Positions 38,314 to 51,841 of a stretch of 64,000 bases of DNA are shown one piece after another. The position numbers and the translations under genes are program-made. Each line of letters starts with the position of its first letter. Positions within the stretch are counted from its first letter, which is position 1. Where the stretch lies: contig JBAGJB010000202.1 in the NCBI GenBank assembly GCA_037577475.1, forward strand, positions 62,001-126,000, given 5' to 3'. Below the pieces are notes generated by a model. The model had not been told where the DNA came from, did no database searches, and worked only from the letters and a program-made list of their open reading frames with translations. This DNA comes from Chaunax sp. Z400 (Eukaryota > Chordata > Actinopteri > Lophiiformes > Chaunacidae).

Positions 38314-40907
38314 ACATGTAGCTTGACCCCTCCCCTGGTCACCTCCCCCGTCTTCGTGTAGAGCTGCACTCCCTCTGGGTCCTGGATGCAGTGGAGGTGG
38401 CGACGCTGGGTCATCCAGATCTCCCCCATCCTGGCGCGGTCAATCAGCGGGACCCCCATGGTGTCCACAGCATTCCAGAAGTGATCCAGCACCTCCTGGA
38501 TCAGATGGTCGGCTTCTGGCTGCGCCCTGATCCGCCGCCGGCAGTGAGGAGCCATCTCAGGAATGGTCAGGTGGACGATGGCACCCGTCCCCATCTGGGA
38601 CTGCTTTGCCCTCTTCAGCCGCTCCACATCCTCCCCGTCCCACTCAAAGATGGCAGTGGACAGGCGGGACATGAAGGGGCCGTACAGCAGGTTGGCGTCG
38701 GTGGTGACGCCCCTCGCGAAGCGTCGCAAGAGGTGCCACACATCCAGGCGGACCATCAGCTGGTCTCACTCACCAAACATCAGCCCGACCTAACAACGAA
38801 TCATCAATCGGTCAGTCGTTTTAAATGGCAGCTGCAGTCAGCAGTGTGTCTGTGTGTGAGAGACGCCACGGTACCTTGGGCTGGTGGTTGCGAGTGCAGC
38901 AGTCCCGGTCCACGTAGAGCACCTGAGGGGGTGCCACCCTGGCCTCCCTGTAGCGCCGCATGAGCCCCTGCGCCATGGCTACCAGTCCATCCCCCTCGCA
39001 GGCGGTGAGGACGGAGATGAGCACCTGCCCGTACTCGTTGCCCACGTTGGTCACCCATCCTGCTGTCCCAGCGGCCTTACCGGCCAGTTTCTTGGTCATC
39101 TGCATGAGACACAGTGAAGAACATTGTCACGTCACACACCGATTATACTTTCAAATAGTAAACATTGTCGGACACACTGAGAGCACAATCCATAGAAATG
39201 CGTGCATCTTCCTAATCACAGCTCACCTTCTTGGTGGAGTCCAGCTTCAAAATGCTGCCAAACACCGAGGTAAGCCTGGCCTTGGTCTCCGGCAGGCGGG
39301 CGAGGGCGTCCCGCACGTACACGGAGAGCAGCCAGGACGCAGAGGGCACTGGTGGCATCTTTGGCAGCTGCTGCAGGTCCTGCTGTTCCGTGACGCCGAG
39401 CAACTCCAACACAGAGAGGTAGCGGATGACGCGCCCCGCCCACTCTGAGCTGTGCTGGTCCCTCAAGGTTTTTCTGAGGCAAGCCGCACTTTTGCCCAAA
39501 GTGCGCTCCCTCAAATGCCCCACCACCGCCTTGTCGCAGGACAACCCGAGTGTGTGGTGAAGAGGTCAATCGTGTGCTATGCTGCAGTAAATAATTGAAT
39601 GAATAAATAAATACACAAGCCTTCTTATTTCTGCTTACTTGTAGGTCAGGATGGCAGGAAACTGCATCTGGTGCCCCAGGTCCAGCTGGTCCATGATATC
39701 CTGGGACCAGGCAGCAACCTTGCGCTTACATGACAGGCATTCCAGGTACTCCGTGCCCATGAAGTACCAGCCTGTCATGTCCAGGACCCTCCGCACCGTC
39801 TTGTACAGACCAGCCCCTGTGAGTTTGTGGCCACATCCCTTGCACACAAACCTGCACGCCCACATCCTGTAGGGCGCCCACAGGAAGAAGCGTGTGTGAA
39901 AAAAGGGATGGCACGAGGCAGGGGGCTGCGCGTACAGGGGCCGGTCTCCTGGGGGGGACCACCAGAGATGGAGGTCACTGACGAGGACGGGATGTCCTCC
40001 CACACCTCTGGTGAAGAGAGCTCGGCCCAGCCAGTCCTGCTGCTCCACCGGCAGCGCCTTCCTCCACTTCTTGGGCAGCAGCTGCAACGTTCACATCGCA
40101 TCCGTCAGTACTATTTTAAGTACTAATATCATTTTGCTTATTACTAGAAAATTATATCTCACCTCTGCACCGGTGGAGGTGGGCTGCGCGAGCTGTTTGG
40201 GGGGAGGGGGTCCTGAAGGTCCTGGGCGGGCGACAGGTGCTGCGGCATCCCTGGCAACTGCAAATTTCAGCCAGTCAGTCAGTCAGTCAGTCAGTCAGCC
40301 AGCCAGCCAGTTGAACGACTGACAGGACATGGCGTACAAAAAACCAAAATGCACTCACGCTGAGAGTCGACCTCCACAGCAGCGGCGACGAGGACGTCGT
40401 CCGTCAGGTCACCGGATGCAGCGCCTGCACAAGAAGTGAATGTAGGACTGTATGACATTTGCACTTTTAACAGGACTCGTGAGACGCCTACACAACAAGG
40501 GGAGAGGGTCTTACTGGTCGACGGACGTGCTGTGTCCTGGCGGGCAGGCGGAGTAGCCGCTGGAACTCTGGCCGCTGCATCCTGGTTGGTGCGACCGACC
40601 AAGTACACCTGCAGCTGCTTCAGCCGCGACCCGGCCTGTGGCTTCTGGCGCGTCACCCACTGCACGTACCTATGGACAAACAGGGCAAACCGAATGAGTG
40701 TTTTCTCCATAGTTGACCTGTGAATTTTTACAATTGAAAAATGATGACTTCTCAATACTCACGTCCTGCTCTCCCGGTCAGTTGCTTCGTACAGTGAAGC
40801 ATAGGTCCTGCTGGCGTGCACCCCAAAACCTACGCAACACTTATCCATGCCCCTCACCGACTCTGCTCCCTCCCGCATCCGCCGCTCCTTCACTGCCACC
40901 ATGACAG
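38314..40907 (-). pseudogene. Cassette C: copy of cassette A with an added nonsense codon
   Basis: Exons in transcript order: partial exon 1 40763-40907, then 40515-40669, 40359-40424, 40163-40257, 39639-40081, 39227-39545, 38875-39099 and truncated exon 8 38314-38789. Splice sites and phases match cassette A. In exon 8 the Trp codon of FGEWDQ is TGA (38766-38768), a C-to-T change on the plus strand not present in A, B or D. The 5' part is lost to the 31-bp minisatellite and the 3' part to nonamer satellite, exactly as in A. Several other private changes lie in exon 8 (for example near 38412, 38506 and 38550). A dead copy. Confidence 0.8.
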
Positions 40908-41331
40908 ACCAAAACACACACAAATTATAAAAACACACCGCAAAACACACACAAATTATAAAAACACACCGCAAAACACACACAAATTATAAAAACACAC
41001 CGCAAAACACACACAAATTATAAAAACACACCGCAAAACACACACAAATTATAAAAACACACCGCAAAACACACACAAATTATAAAAACACACCGCAAAA
41101 CACACACAAATTATAAAAACACACCGCAAAACACACACAAATTATAAAAACACACCGCAAAACACACACAAATTATAAAAACACACCGCAAAACACACAC
41201 AAATTATAAAAACACACCGCAAAACACACACAAATTATAAAAACACACTGCAAAACACACACAAATTATAAAAACATACTGCAAAACACACACAAATTAT
41301 AAAAACACACTGCAAAACACACAAATTATAT
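40908..41331. repeat. 31-bp minisatellite, about 14 copies
   Basis: Same unit and same position relative to exon 1 as at 5593-6046, one unit shorter. Confidence 0.9.
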
Positions 41332-41434
41332 AAAGGCAAAGCAAATATACACATACAAAGAAAAGACACACACAAACAAAAAAGATAAGATAAACACACT
41401 GCACACAATTATGTTCTAAAAATAAACAAATCCA

Positions 41435-41566
41435 TCACTTCCCCCCCTCTGCTTCTCTTTCCTGTCTCTTCCTTCTGTCCTGTTTTCTCTTTTCCTTTCT
41501 CTTCATTTTCTGCGCAAGTCTTTGCTCCTTCCTTTTGAATCTTTCTGCTCTCCTCTTTGCCAACAA
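41435..41566 (-). other. Lys/Arg-rich coding-like block, unit 2 short copy
   Basis: Identical by eye to 6151-6282, including the stop at 41435-41437. The preceding 41332-41434 is the same AT-rich flank. Confidence 0.4.
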
Positions 41567-41603
41567 GGGGAGAGGGTCTTACTGGTCGACGGACATGCTG
41601 TGT
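41561..41603 (-). pseudogene. 43-bp exon 2 fragment, unit 2 copy
   Basis: Same fragment and the same A-for-G mismatch as at 6277-6319, so the rearrangement predates the macro-duplication. Confidence 0.85.
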
Positions 41604-43657
41604 ACAGTATGAATAATATGTATAGTATGTACAGTATGAATAATATGTATAGTATCTACAGTATGTTTAGTATGAATAGTATGTATAGTATGAATAGTAT
41701 GTATAGTATGTACAGTATGAATAGTATGTACAGTATGAATAGTATGAATAGTATGTACAGTATGAATAGTATGAATAGTATGTACAGTATGAATAGTATG
41801 AATAGTATGTACAGTATGAATAGTATGAATAGTATGTACAGTATGAATAGTATGTATAGTATGTACAGTATGAATAGTATGTATAGTATGTACAGTATGA
41901 ATAGTATGAATAGTATGTATAGTATGTATAGTATGTACAGTATGAATAGTATGTATAGTATGTACGGTATGAACAGTATGTACAGTATGTACAGTATGAA
42001 TAGTATGTACAGTATGTACAGTATGTACAGTATGAATAGTATGTATAGAATGTATAGTATGTATAGTATAAATAGTATGTACAGTATGAATAGTATGTAT
42101 AGTATGTACAGTATGAATAGTATGAATAGTATGTATAGTATGTACAGTATGAATAGTATGTATAGTATGTACAGTATGAATAGTATGTATAGTATGTACA
42201 GTATGAATAGTATGTACAGTATGTACAGTATGAATAGTATGTACAGTATGTACAGTATGTACAGTATGAACAGTATGAATAGTATGTATAGTATGTACAG
42301 TATGTATAGCATGAATAGTATGTATAGTATGTACAGTATGAATAGTATGTACAGTATGAATAGTATGTACAGTATGTACAGTATGTACAGTATGTACAGT
42401 ATGTACAGTATGTACAGTATGTACAGTATGAATAGTATGTATAGTATGTACAGTATGTATAGCATGAATAGTATGTATAGTATGTACAGTATGAATAGTA
42501 TGTACAGTATGAATAGTATGTATAGTATGTACAGTATGAATAGTATGTACAGTATGAATAGTATGTACAGTATGTACAGTATGAATAGTATGTACAGTAT
42601 GTACAGTATGTATAGTACGAATAGTATGTATAGTATGAGTAGTATGTATAGTATGTACAGTATGAATAGTATGTACAGTATGAATAGTATGTATAGTATG
42701 AATAGTATGTATAGTATAAATAGTATGTATAGTATAAATAGTATGTATAGTATAAATAGTATGTGTAGTATGTATAGTATAAATAGTATGTACAGTATGT
42801 ATAGTATGAATAGTATGTACAGTATGTATAGTATGAATAGTATGTATAGTATGTACAGTATGAATAGTATGTGTAGTATGTACAGTATGACTAGTATGAA
42901 TAGTATGTATAGTATGTACAGTAGGAATAGTATGTATAGTAGGAATAGTATGTATAGTACGAATAGTATGTATAGTACGAATAGTATGTATAGTACGAAT
43001 AGTATGTATAGTATGTACAGTATGTATAGTATGTACGTTATGAATAGTATGAATAGTATGTACAGTATGAATAGTATGTATAGTATAAATAGTATGTATA
43101 GTATAAATAGTATGTGTAGTATGTATAGTATGTGTAGTATGTATAGTATAAATAGTATGTACAGTATGTATAGTATGAATAGTATGTACAGTATGAATAG
43201 TATGTATAGTATGTACAGTATGTACAGTATGTACAGTATGAATAGTATGTATAGTAGGAATAGTATGTATAGTATGAATAGTATGAATAGTATGTACAGT
43301 ATGAATAGTATGTACAGTATGAATAGTATGTATAGTATGAATAGTATGTATAGTATGTACAGTATGAATAGTATGTACAGTATGAATAGTATGTACAGTA
43401 TGAATAGTATTTACAGTATGAATAGTATGTATAGTATGAATAGTATGTATAGTATGTACAGTATGAATAGTATGTATAGTATGTACAGTATGAATAGTAT
43501 GAATAGTATGTATAGTATGTACAGTATGAACAGTATGTATAGTATGAACAGTATGTATAGTATGTACAGTATGAATAGTATGTATTGTATGTACAGTATG
43601 AATAGTATGTATAGTATGTACAGTATGAATAGTATGTACAGTATGTATAGTATGAAT
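41604..43657. repeat. Nonamer satellite array 4
   Basis: Counterpart of array 2, 2.05 kb, with many indels of whole nonamers relative to it. It ends at exon 8 of cassette D. Confidence 0.95.
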
Positions 43658-46600
43658 ACATGTAGCTTGACCCCTCCCCTGGTCACTTCCCCCGTCTTCG
43701 TGTAGAGCTGCACTCCCTCTGGGTCCTGGATGCAGTGGAGGTGGCGACGCTGGGTCCTCCAGATCTCCCCCATCCTGGCGCAGTCAATCAGCGGGACCCC
43801 CATGGTGTCCACAGCATTCCAGAAGTGATCCAGCACCTCCTGGATCAGACGGTCGGCTTCTGGCTGCGCCCTGATCCGCCGCCGGCAGTGAGGGGCCATC
43901 TCAGGAATGGTCAGGTGGACGATGGCACCCGTCCCCATCTGGGACTGCTTTGCCCTCTTCAGCCGCTCCACATCCTCCCCGTCCCACTCAAAGATGGCAG
44001 TGGACAGGCGGGACATGAAGGGGCCGTACAGCAGGTTGGCGTCGGTGGTGACGCCCCTCGCGAAGCGTCGCAAGAGGTGCCACACATCCAGGCGGACCAT
44101 CAGCTGGTCCCACTCACCAAACATCAGCCCGACCTAACAACGAATCATCAATCGGTCAGTCGTTTTAAATGGCAGCTGCAGTCAGCAGTGTGTCTGTGTG
44201 TGAGAGACGCCACGGTACCTTGGGCTGGTGGTTGCGAGTGCAGCAGTCCCGGTCCACGTAGAGCACCTGAGGGGGTGCCACCCTGGCCTCCCTGTAGCGC
44301 CGCATGAGCCCCTGCGCCATGGCTACCAGTCCATCCCCCTCGCAGGCGGTGAGGACGGAGATGAGCACCTGCCCGTACTCGTTGCCCACGTTGGTCACCC
44401 ATCCTGCTGTCCCAGCGGCCTTACCGGCCAGTTTCTTGGTCATCTGCATGAGACACAGTGAAGAACATTGTCACGTCACACACCGATTATACTTTCAAAT
44501 AGTAAACATTGTCGGACACACTGAGAGCACAATCCATAGAAATGCGTGCATCTTCCTAATCACAGCTCACCTTCTTGGTGGAGTCCAGCTTCAAAATGCT
44601 GCCAAACACCGAGGTAAGCCTGGCCTTGGTCTCCGGCAGGCGGGCGAGGGCGTCCCGCACGTACACGGAGAGCAGCCAGGACGCAGAGGGCACTGGTGGC
44701 ATCTTTGGCAGCTGCTGCAGGTCCTGCTGTTCCGTGACGCCGAGCAACTCCAACACAGAGAGGTAGCGGATGACGCGCCCCGCCCACTCTGAGCTGTGCT
44801 GGTCCCTCAAGGTTTTTCTGAGGCAAGCCGCACTTTTGCCCAAAGTGCGCTCCCTCAAATACCCCACCACCGCCTTGTCGCAGGACAACCCGAGTGTGTG
44901 GTGAAGAGGTCAATCGTGTGCTATGCTGCAGTAAATAATTGAATGAATAAATAAATACACAAGCCTTCTTATTTCTGCTTACTTGTAGGTCAGGATGGCA
45001 GGAAACTGCATCTGGTGCCCCAGGTCCAGCTGGTCCATGATATCCTGGGACCAGGCAGCAACCTTGCGCTTACATGACAGGCATTCCAGGTACTCCGTGC
45101 CCATGAAGTACCAGCCTGTCATGTCCAGGACCCTCCGCACCGTCTTGTACAGACCAGCCCCTGTGAGTTTGTGGCCACATCCCTTGCACACAAACCTGCA
45201 CGCCCACATCCTGTAGGGCGCCCACAGGAAGAAGCGTGTGTGAAAAAAGGGATGGCACGAGGCAGGGGGCTGCGCGTACAGGGGCCGGTCTCCTGGGGGG
45301 GACCACCAGAGATGGAGGTCACTGACGAGGACGGGATGTCCTCCCACACCTCTGGTGAAGAGAGCTCGGCCCAGCCAGTCCTGCTGCTCCACCGGCAGCG
45401 CCTTCCTCCACTTCTTGGGCAGCAGCTGCAACGTTCACATCGCATCCGTCAGTACTATTTTAAGTACTAATATCATTTTGCTTATTACTAGAAAATTATA
45501 TCTCACCTCTGCACCGGTGGAGGTGGGCTGCGCGAGCTGTTTGGGGGGAGGGGGTCCTGAAGGTCCTGGGCGGGCGACAGGTGCTGCGGCATCCCTGGCA
45601 ACTGCAAATTTCAGCCAGTCAGTCAGTCAGTCAGTCAGTCAGCCAGCCAGCCAGTTGAACGACTGACAGGACATGGCGTACAAAAAACCAAAATGCACTC
45701 ACGCTGAGAGTCGACCTCCACAGCAGCGGCGACGAGGACGTCGTCCGTCAGGTCACCGGATGCAGCGCCTGCACAAGAAGTGAATGTAGGACTGTATGAC
45801 ATTTGCACTTTTAACAGGACTCGTGAGACGCCTACACAACAAGGGGAGAGGGTCTTACTGGTCGACGGACGTGCTGTGTCCTGGCGGGCAGGCGGAGTAG
45901 CCGCTGGAACTCTGGCCGCTGCATCCTGGTTGGTGCGACCGACCAAGTACACCTGCAGCTGCTTCAGCCGCGACCCGGCCTGTGGCTTCTGGCGCGTCAC
46001 CCACTGCACGTACCTATGGACAAACAGGGCAAACCGAATGAGTGTTTTCTCCATAGTTGACCTGTGAATTTTTACAATTGAAAAATGATGACTTCTCAAT
46101 ACTCACGTCCTGCTCTCCCGGTCAGTTGCTTCGTACAGTGAAGCATAGGTCCTGCTGGCGTGCACCCCAAAACCTACGCAACACTTATCCATGCCCCTCA
46201 CCGACTCTGCTCCCTCCCACATCCGCCGCTCCTTCACTGCCACCATGACAGGTGGAAAGAGGGCAGCATAGGAGGTGAGGGCGTTTTTGTTGGCCTCGAG
46301 GCGAGACTGGGAGGTGCCCCCCCTCCCATCCATCTCCCCCTGATGAGAGACGATGATGCTAACTGCATAGCCAACATCGTTGCTCAATAGCCATTTCAAT
46401 GTCTGACCCCTGTACTGTCCAAACTGGAGCTCTGTTTCACTGAGCACCAGTTCAGGGCAGCCTGGGTCACCTCCCGCAGCCTTGACCTTGGTCACTGCCT
46501 CCTCCCTCACCCTCTCAGGCAGCTTCACCTCGAACGACCTCACAGTGTCTCGGCCACCCTTCTGGGAGGCTTTGACGACGTGTGTCGCCGCGGCAGAAGG

Positions 46601-46658
46601 CTGCAAGATCAGGTGGGAGGAGGAAGGCAGGTACCGAAAGGCCGGAGTGGAATCCATT
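43658..46658 (-). CDS. Cassette D: zinc-ribbon/RNase H-like gene, best-preserved copy, 3' truncated
   Basis: Exons in transcript order: 46107-46658 (ATG 46655-46657), 45859-46013, 45703-45768, 45507-45601, 44983-45425, 44571-44889, 44219-44443 and 43658-44133. They encode about 776 residues before the satellite. Residues 79-91 read FGQYRGQTLKWLL, like the ExoX C-terminal-like motif. A Pro/Ala-rich linker fills about 200-289. Cysteines 369/372 and 404/407 form a CxxC...CxxC zinc ribbon (DUF6729-like). Asp539 (LDSTKK), Asp607 (YVDRDCC) and Asp634/His637 (DVWHLLRR) look like the core of an RNase H-fold transposase, by inference. No stop or frameshift is seen, but the end of the protein is replaced by nonamer satellite, in which the frame stays open to about 43411 (an Ile/Leu/Tyr tail). 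An Arg-to-Cys change near 43792 and His-to-Tyr in exon 6 are private. A CpG-island promoter lies upstream. Confidence 0.75.
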
Positions 46659-46794
46659 CTACAAATAAGCAGACGACAGGCGCGTTAATTACACACTTTA
46701 AGCATTACACTCACACATACACAGCATTTATCTTATCAAATGCATTTCACTGTGTCTCTGTGCTCTGTCATTATCCTCTTTTCAAATAAATTCT

Positions 46795-47311
46795 ATTCTT
46801 CAAAGTAGCCTCCTTTTGCTTTGATGACAGCTTTGCACACTCTTGGCATTCTCTCAGTCAGCTTCATGAGGTCGTCTCCTGGAATGGTTTTGAATTAACA
46901 GGTGTGCCTTGTCAAGAGTCAATTTGTGGAATTACTTGCCTTCTTAATGTGTTTGAGACCATCAGTTGTGTTGTGCAGAGGTAGGGTTAGTACACAGTGG
47001 ATAGCCCTATTTGACTACTGTTGTAATCCATATTATGGCAAGTTCCATTCCAGGAGACGACCTCATGAAGCTGACTGAGAGAATGCCAAGAGTGTGCAAA
47101 GCTGTCATCAAAGCAAAAGGAGGCTACTTTGAAGAATCTAAAATATAAAACATATTCTGACTTATTTAACACTTTTTTGTTTACTACATAATTCCATATG
47201 TGTTCTTTCATAGTTTCGATGTCTTCAGTATTAATCTACAATGTAGAAAATAATTAAAATAAATAAAAACCATTGAATGAGAAGGTGTGTCCAAACTTTT
47301 GACTGGTACTG
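46795..47311. mobile_element. Tc1-type MITE lacking its left end
   Basis: Counterpart of 11810-12500. It starts inside the left arm because unit 2 lacks 535 bp (equivalent to about 11447-11981), which also removed the microsatellite. The right arm (47045-47311) and flanking TA are intact. The preceding 46659-46794 holds nothing recognisable. Confidence 0.88.
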
Positions 47312-47419
47312 TACATATATATATTGTTCATAACTGACTGACTAAGTAATTTCCATTGGAATATTATGCAAAGGCAAGGACACATTTTGTATTGTTCACT
47401 TATACTACTGTATTTTGGA

Positions 47420-47556
47420 TACTGCACAGAGGTGTGGGTTAACACATGAAGGTTTAGTATTTGTCATGTAGAAGTGTTACAGAAAAGAGCAATAACAATT
47501 ATAAACAAAGTGAATATCAAAGAGCATACCAGCAGGCTGTTTATAAATTGCTAGAA
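47420..47556 (+). mobile_element. LINE reverse transcriptase fossil, unit 2 copy
   Basis: Same degenerate stretch as at 12609-12745 with the same internal stop. Confidence 0.6.
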
Positions 47557-47917
47557 ATAGGTTGACCTGAAGGAAATTTAATTTCAAAAGTCCGTACACG
47601 CGTAAAACATGAAAGCAGATGTGTATTTTTAAAAAGTACTGTCTGTTCATGAGCGCAAATCCCGCTCTTCAAGCAGTGCATGCAAATGAATGACTGCACA
47701 CCGGCATATCGGCCGCTTCAAATATTAAAAGTTCAAATGTTATTTGGTAAATTGGTTCAAATATGATTTGTTAAACTGATACTGTAATGCGCTAGGTAGC
47801 TAGCTAGGTAACCGTGTCATTACTATTACTGGCTCCGTACTCCGTACTTTCATTTGCCTCGTAGCAAGTACAACACAGCCGACAGACACATTGAATGAGA
47901 CACAGAACAGTACTTAC

Positions 47918-48001
47918 ATAACTCGACGACAGAAATGTCTGCGAAAAAGTTGTGGAAATAAAAGTCCTTCTCTCTCAAGCAAGCGCAGCTGAGACGACTG
48001 A
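47918..48001 (-). other. Candidate 5'UTR exon of cassette D
   Basis: Same GTAAGT donor (47912-47917) and upstream CCAAT/GC boxes as at 13107. It would splice to the acceptor one base before the cassette D start codon at 46658. Confidence 0.45.
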
Positions 48002-48497
48002 GGAGAAACGGCTTCAATCAGGTTCAAATTCAAAGCTGAGTTGGGGGGGCGGGGGCCCGGAAAGCCAGCCAATCAGAAGTCGTCGGAGCAAGTTAGGCCA
48101 TCCAGTCAGAGACAGCGTGTGTTAGGGCAGCCAATCCAGTCAGGGAGCTCGATTACATTGATCTTTGTGGAACGCTACAAGGGGGCTGGGCTTAGAAGTT
48201 AGGGAGAGTCAGAGAACATCGAGACACGGGCGGGGCGGGGGCGGGGCGGGGGCGGGGCGGGAATCTTCACTGTCCGCCCCGGCGGCCGCCGGCCGCGCGA
48301 CGGCGGCGGATCCGGCGTCGCTCCGACGGTACACCACTTTGTAGAAACGTCCGTCCCGTCCCGCGACGGCGAGGCGCCTTCTCCGTCTCGAACGGGACGC
48401 CCGGCCTCGAAAACGGAACGCACCTGGCTTCTGCGCATCGGAAATGACCCCGCCGGAGCTCTGGAGTCGCCGGAGAGGCGTACCGGGATATGCAAAG
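48001..48497 (-). promoter_or_regulatory. CpG-rich promoter region, unit 2 copy
   Basis: Counterpart of 13190-13670. The GGGGCGGGGGC run is 16 bases longer here (about 48230-48262), giving more potential GC boxes. The CCAAT boxes are unchanged. Confidence 0.5.
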
Positions 48498-48562
48498 TAG
48501 CCACGTGCTCTCGTTGTGCTCCCCTCCCTCACACCGCCGGCCGGCCGGATGGATGAAGAACA

Positions 48563-48784
<222 letters not shown>

Positions 48785-49083
48785 CTACGATATGAGCACT
48801 GCCCTTGAAAGACTGATTGCCATTACTACCCCTGACATATCTGACTGAGAAGAATCAAGTTCCAACATAAAGTTTGGTATGTAGCATAAAGTATAAACTT
48901 ACTTTACTATACTTACTTTAGTATAAACTTACTAGTGAGACGGAAGAACACACGGGTATGTTTAAAAACAAAAGACACTTTAATGGGACTTTCAACAAAG
49001 TATAAAACACACTTTAATATATATATATATAAAAATAAATACATAAATACACATCAATGCAAAGAAAAAATATAAATAAAGGA

Positions 49084-49186
49084 TACAAAATACACAGATA
49101 AATAAATGATAAAAAAATAAACACACCAAACGATATAAAATACACAGATAAATAAATGATAAAAAAATAAACACACCAAACGATAT
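49084..49186. repeat. Two tandem 50-bp AT-rich units, unit 2 copy
   Basis: Same pair as at 14238-14340. The stretch 48782-49083 is AT-rich without a recognised feature. Confidence 0.85.
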
Positions 49187-49188
49187 AA

Positions 49189-49431
49189 ATGATAATAACT
49201 TTCAGTCTTTCCCCCCCCCCGTGCTTCCCTTTCCTGTCTCTTCCTTCTTTCCTCTCTCCTCTTTTTCTTTCTCCTCCTTCTCTCTGCCAGTCTGTGGTCC
49301 TTCCTTTTCACTCTCTCTGCTCTCCTCCTTGCCTTCCTCAGTTCTTTCTCCTGCCGGATTTTTTCTCTCCTCTTCTCCCTTCTCTTTACCCTTTCCTCTT
49401 TCCTCTTTTCCTTCCTCCTATACAAGTACAC
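49189..49431 (-). other. Lys/Arg-rich coding-like block, unit 2 long copy
   Basis: Same sequence as 14343-14585, with the same run of ten C bases. Confidence 0.4.
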
Positions 49432-49526
49432 CAGTACTGTAATGATCTATAGTAGTACTGTTATTACTACTGTTCTGAAAATGAAAGGAATCTAAAAGTA
49501 GATCAGCTGGAGAACAGGTTACACAA

Positions 49527-49541
49527 TGACGTCATCACTGG
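49527..49541 (+). promoter_or_regulatory. Second CRE, unit 2 copy
   Basis: Same TGACGTCATCACTGG as at 14681-14695, inverted relative to 49839-49853. Confidence 0.6.
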
Positions 49542-49737
49542 TAGATATTACAGTGAAGGCTGCATTTGGAACAGTTAAGCTTCAGAAATGTCAACCCAAC
49601 ATATAAAGAACAAATAGAGCTCCAGTCACAGGAAAACAACACGGACTGTTAGATTACAGGATCATAGAGGTTCCACCGGCTCTGAGCTGAAGCCACTTTT
49701 TAAGAAGAACACAGTCATGTTCTAAAATGTGTCTTAC

Positions 49738-49853
49738 CAGTGTTCACTGCGTTCAGCTGCGTGGCAGCAGTCTCTCTGCGGTCACGCTGTCTCGGTTCTG
49801 CTCTAACCGGGAGGGACGGGACCTTTATAAAGCAGCACCCAGTGATGACGTCA
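49738..49853 (-). promoter_or_regulatory. CRE plus TATA-box promoter and leader exon, unit 2 copy
   Basis: TGACGTCA at 49846-49853, TTTATAAA at 49824-49831 and the donor border at 49738 are all conserved from unit 1. Confidence 0.45.
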
Positions 49854-51763
49854 ATAACTCCTCCTATAGGAAAAAAAACACAAACGCGTGTGTTAGGAGA
49901 AACGCGAGAGGCATTATTCTAACACGATCGATGTGAAGATGACGTATACCCAGATAAGACGCATTACAGGCACTGACTTTTCTATGTATTCATGAATCAA
50001 TCTTAGTCACTTCTGAACTTTGATTATTTTGTTATATGACACCAACGTTGTGTCTCCAGTGTTAGAAGTAGAACAAGGTGCTCATGTAATTAAATGAGAT
50101 CTTCTTTATTAATAGCCTTGAGAACTTCTTGTCCATCGTTCTTGTCCAGTTTAACTAGTCTTTAGATAAATGTACAGTACATGTATTTCTTTTTTGCTTT
50201 ACGTCTTTTTGTTTGTTCATGTTTCAAACTAACATTCAAGTCACAGATCTTTTTTTCACTTTAACATTGTAAGACAGGGTGTTTTTCAAAGTTTTCTTTA
50301 ATTTCTCAGGTAATCATAATTAATATGATTTCAGTTGTTTTATGTTTAGTTATGTTTAATGACTCAATTTCCAATATATTTATTGAATTAATCAATGGTC
50401 ATCTACACACAACAGTTATGGAGAAATCAGACCATAAACGTGGTGTTATATTTATCTAAGGATAGCTGTAGGACATCTCACCTGCTTTCACTTAATAAAA
50501 CTGCCTTCTTAGATTCACTGCAAACTTTACCTGCTGCTTTCATGTATTTTATAGTTTTTATTCTGTAAGTATTGCACAAACTATTTTCATTCTGTTCTAT
50601 GAATGCATACATTATGTCGATTGTCTGGGTTTTTCTTTGTTTTGTATGTTGAGCCACACCTAAGATGATTTTCTGTTATGAAAGTCAATAAAGTTTCTGA
50701 TTCTCAAACAATACATATGAATGCAAACCTAATTTTGACTAAATGTGTAGTTTCTGCTTTTTGGCTAGTATAGACAGTCCGTACACACTGCAGTAAAGCA
50801 TTCTTTTTTATTCAAAAAAATGTTTTAGATAAATGTAATTTCCAGCTTTTGGCAGGAGTCAAAGACAATTTGTTGTTGGTTCAAACATAATGATGAATGG
50901 ACAGCAACATTCCAAGTTATCACCATGTTCTCTTAGTAGTTCATCAAATGTTTAACAGATACAAAGCAGAACAAAGAACATTTATTTCTCTTCAGATTCA
51001 AGCACTTGTCCTCATATTTAGTGAATCAGTGCCAAACAAACCCCAAACTAGAACAAAACCACTTTTAGGACTGCGGCTCTAGAGACTGGACATGCATGTA
51101 AAAGAAAGGTCACATGTTCACGCCCCATAACATCCATGTCCCCTGGCTTTATATAACTCCATCAGCTACACTACATTAAAATGGCACACACACAATAAGA
51201 AAGATAAACAACTTAACAGGGTTTATTTGGAACTGATGCTTACATAGATTTCAAAAGGCTACAATATAATTAATAATCAAAACTGTACACATAAAAACAA
51301 AAGCTGACATCCTCTGCAGCTTAATAAAGGACTTTATAATCAGGACCCTCTTTTCACAAACTAAAACATTCAGTCTGTCTGTGAAACATCCAAGGAATGA
51401 AAATAATACAGAAGAAACTTTTTTTTAAAGAAATACAATGCAATGCAAATACAATCCCCACAACAGGCAGCGAGTATCCTCAATTTCTTTAACTATTTTC
51501 CTTACAAAAGTATTTGTTCTAAAACTGATGAAAAACCTTCATAGTAGTTCAATGTGTTAATGAGGAGGTCGTCAAAATCCCAGTTTTACCGGTTTAGTTT
51601 GTTTAATGACTGTTCACCCTCCAGATACTCTTAGTAAATAATGATAGTTAAATAAGAAAACAAAGCGACTACAGCAACACCACTGTTAGCTAAATGCTAG
51701 TGTCGGAACCCTAGCATGCTAATAGGAGATACAGACAGAGAGGGGGAGAGAGGGAGAAAGGTC
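49854..51763. other. AT-rich sequence without recognised genes, unit 2 copy
   Basis: Counterpart of 15008-16917, near identical by eye. Nothing coding is recognised. Confidence 0.5.
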
Positions 51764-51841
51764 TCTTTTTGTGAAATGCCTTGAGAAACCCTTTGTTAAG
51801 ATTTGGCACCATACAAATAAAACTGACTTGACTTGATATTC
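51764..51841 (+). mobile_element. LINE-type 3' tail relic, unit 2 copy
   Basis: Same tail as at 16918-16995. The following 51842-52518 is unique sequence with a TGAG run two units longer than in unit 1. Confidence 0.55.
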
